From positions 1,178,001 to 1,242,000 of the forward strand of contig NZ_CP100763.1 in NCBI RefSeq assembly GCF_024296685.1: 64,000 nt of DNA, given 5' to 3'. A model generated the notes under the pieces. The model was not told where the DNA came from, made no database searches, and saw nothing but the letters and a program-made list of their open reading frames with translations. The position numbers and the translations under genes are program-made. The DNA comes from Natrinema marinum (lineage in GTDB: Archaea > Halobacteriota > Halobacteria > Halobacteriales > Natrialbaceae). Shown here piece by piece: positions 63,171 to 64,000 of the stretch (its first letter is position 1; each line of letters opens with the position of its first letter).

Positions 63171-63566
63171 CTACTCCAACTCGAGAACGAGGATGGCGAC
63201 GAGGAGGCCGATGTTGATGAGCACGCCCGCCGCGCCCTGTTCGATCAGCAGGTCGAACCGACCGTTCCACATGACGACGAGGACCACCGTCGAGAGGACT
63301 GCCGCACCGACGACGGCCGGTTTCCACCAGCCCCACTCGAACGCGTATCCGATACCGCCGAGAACGAAACCGACGGTGACCGCGACGTACAGCACGCTCG
63401 CGACCGTCAGTATCACACCCTCGGGCAGGAGCGACGAGAGGAGCCACGAGTGGCCGCTCCACCCCATCTGGTCTTCCACCTCGACCCAGCCCAGACTCAG
63501 CACGACGTACCAGCCGTGGACGAGGCCGTGCAACACGAGAAAGAGACCGACGGCGAGTCGACGCAT
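63171..63566 (-). CDS. Four-helix membrane protein
   Basis: A 131-residue hydrophobic protein with four predicted spans (LAVGLFLVLHGLVHGWYVVLSLG; LPEGVILTVASVLYVAVTVGFVLGGIGYAF; PAVVGAAVLSTVVLVVMW; AAGVLINIGLLVAILVLEL). No family identified. Confidence 0.7.
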   Translation of the reverse strand: MRRLAVGLFLVLHGLVHGWYVVLSLGWVEVEDQMGWSGHSWLLSSLLPEGVILTVASVLYVAVTVGFVLGGIGYAFEWGWWKPAVVGAAVLSTVVLVVMWNGRFDLLIEQGAAGVLINIGLLVAILVLELE

Positions 63567-63773
63567 GGGATTCCCTTCGCGTGGCGTTCCGATAACCGTT
63601 CGCGGTGGTTCTCAGCGCTCGAGATGCCCGACGGATCCGCGGCCGCGACCGGGTGCACGAGCGTGGGGTCCGGCCGGCGTGACCAGTCGCTATCCGCCAC
63701 CCGACGAATTGCCAGTCTTGCGCACGAATGACTTATCGCGGTATGAGTGGTACCATATACCACGGTGTATGCT

Positions 63774-63905
63774 ATGGTCGAAGAGAAACATCCCGACAAC
63801 CTGTATGAATGTATACGATGCGGTAGGAGAGTGAAGGCACACCACACGACAGCGTGCTCGAACTGCGGCGGGGAGATGCAAAACCTCAGCAACGTCAGGG
63901 AGTAG
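63774..63905 (+). CDS. 43-residue rubrerythrin-like zinc-ribbon microprotein
   Basis: MVEEKHPDNLYECIRCGRRV..., with CIRC and CSNC pairs 12 residues apart, followed by GGEM. This is the typical small haloarchaeal zinc ribbon labelled rubrerythrin-like. Too short for the usual ORF cut-off. Confidence 0.75.
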   Translation: MVEEKHPDNLYECIRCGRRVKAHHTTACSNCGGEMQNLSNVRE

Positions 63906-63918
63906 GCTCGATCGCGAG

Positions 63919-64000
63919 TTACCCTTCGACAGTCGCCGCGCTTTCGTCGGGCTGTTCGTACTTATCCTCGAACTCCTGAATGAGCTGGCCCATCTTCGCG
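63919..64000 (-). CDS. C-terminal end of an unidentified gene (runs off the window)
   Basis: On the minus strand the frame AKMGQLIQEFEDKYEQPDES... ends in TAA at 63919-63921. Too little remains to identify the protein. Confidence 0.4.
   Translation of the reverse strand, partial: AKMGQLIQEFEDKYEQPDESAATVEG

Noticed and set aside
1-64000. CRISPR arrays, insertion sequences, prophage, rRNA
   Set aside because: No regularly spaced repeats, transposase or integrase motifs, phage genes or rRNA signatures seen; the only tandem repeat is the two-copy one after spt5.

Overview
The window is chromosomal DNA from a halophilic archaeon (class Halobacteria). The evidence is high GC with abundant CTCGAG, very acidic proteins, short or absent 5' leaders with TATA boxes about 25-35 bases before start codons, Tat (twin-arginine) signal peptides, and lineage-typical families: bacterio-opsin-activator-type HTH regulators, DUF7344-like winged helices, tandem UspA proteins, TFS, Spt5/SecE, an MBF1-like protein and many tiny zinc-ribbon proteins. 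A position in the Natrialba/Natrinema/Haloterrigena group is my inference from base composition and gene content. No rRNA, CRISPR array, insertion sequence or prophage was recognised. One tRNA, Ser(CGA), is present.

Layout. 0-9 kb: edge of a YchF-type GTPase, a membrane winged-helix protein, an HTH-GNAT acetyltransferase, a secreted pectate lyase with a ricin-type lectin domain, a small HExxH membrane protein, two regulators and MutY. 9-20 kb: DHH/RecJ-like nuclease, a Tat lipoprotein propeller, a JAMM protease coupled to FAD synthase RibL, IlvD, a glycosyltransferase, a beta-RFAP-synthase-like GHMP protein, two regulators and a KaiC-like protein. 20-29 kb: zinc-ribbon proteins, TFS, a second HTH-GNAT paralogue, DNA polymerase IV, a membrane DnaJ, MBF1, an AlaX-type editing protein, a gluconate-dehydratase-like enzyme, then secE-spt5. 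29-46 kb: a direct repeat behind spt5, a PHP protein, a second sugar-acid dehydratase, an atypical low-GC membrane protein, PolX, an AN1 zinc-finger rhomboid protease, endonuclease V, SDR, HNH protein, DUF192 protein, LeuA/CimA, an exported beta-helix protein and an orphan iron-sulfur subunit. 46-64 kb: tRNA-Ser, a bacterial-type PEP carboxylase, a nucleotide-sugar epimerase, an MFS transporter, MaoC and AhpD-like enzymes, a stress cluster (five intact UspA-family genes, one of them a double-domain protein, plus one broken copy, with PPOX, DUF389 and regulator genes), the thioredoxin/thioredoxin reductase pair and small membrane or zinc proteins.

Functional themes. Polysaccharide use is suggested by the pectate lyase, a second exported beta-helix protein and two enolase-superfamily sugar-acid dehydratases. 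DNA repair is well represented (MutY, RecJ-like, Pol IV, PolX, EndoV). Redox and stress functions cluster at 54-62 kb. Points most worth a second look are the broken UspA and zinc-finger genes, the JAMM/33-residue ORF/RibL coupling, the AN1-rhomboid fusion, the KaiC-like protein with a degenerate Walker A, the hairpin-rich direct repeat that duplicates the 3' end of spt5, and two 6-4-6 palindromes placed on TATA boxes. I saw no clearly new multi-gene system; candidates are given as hypotheses.
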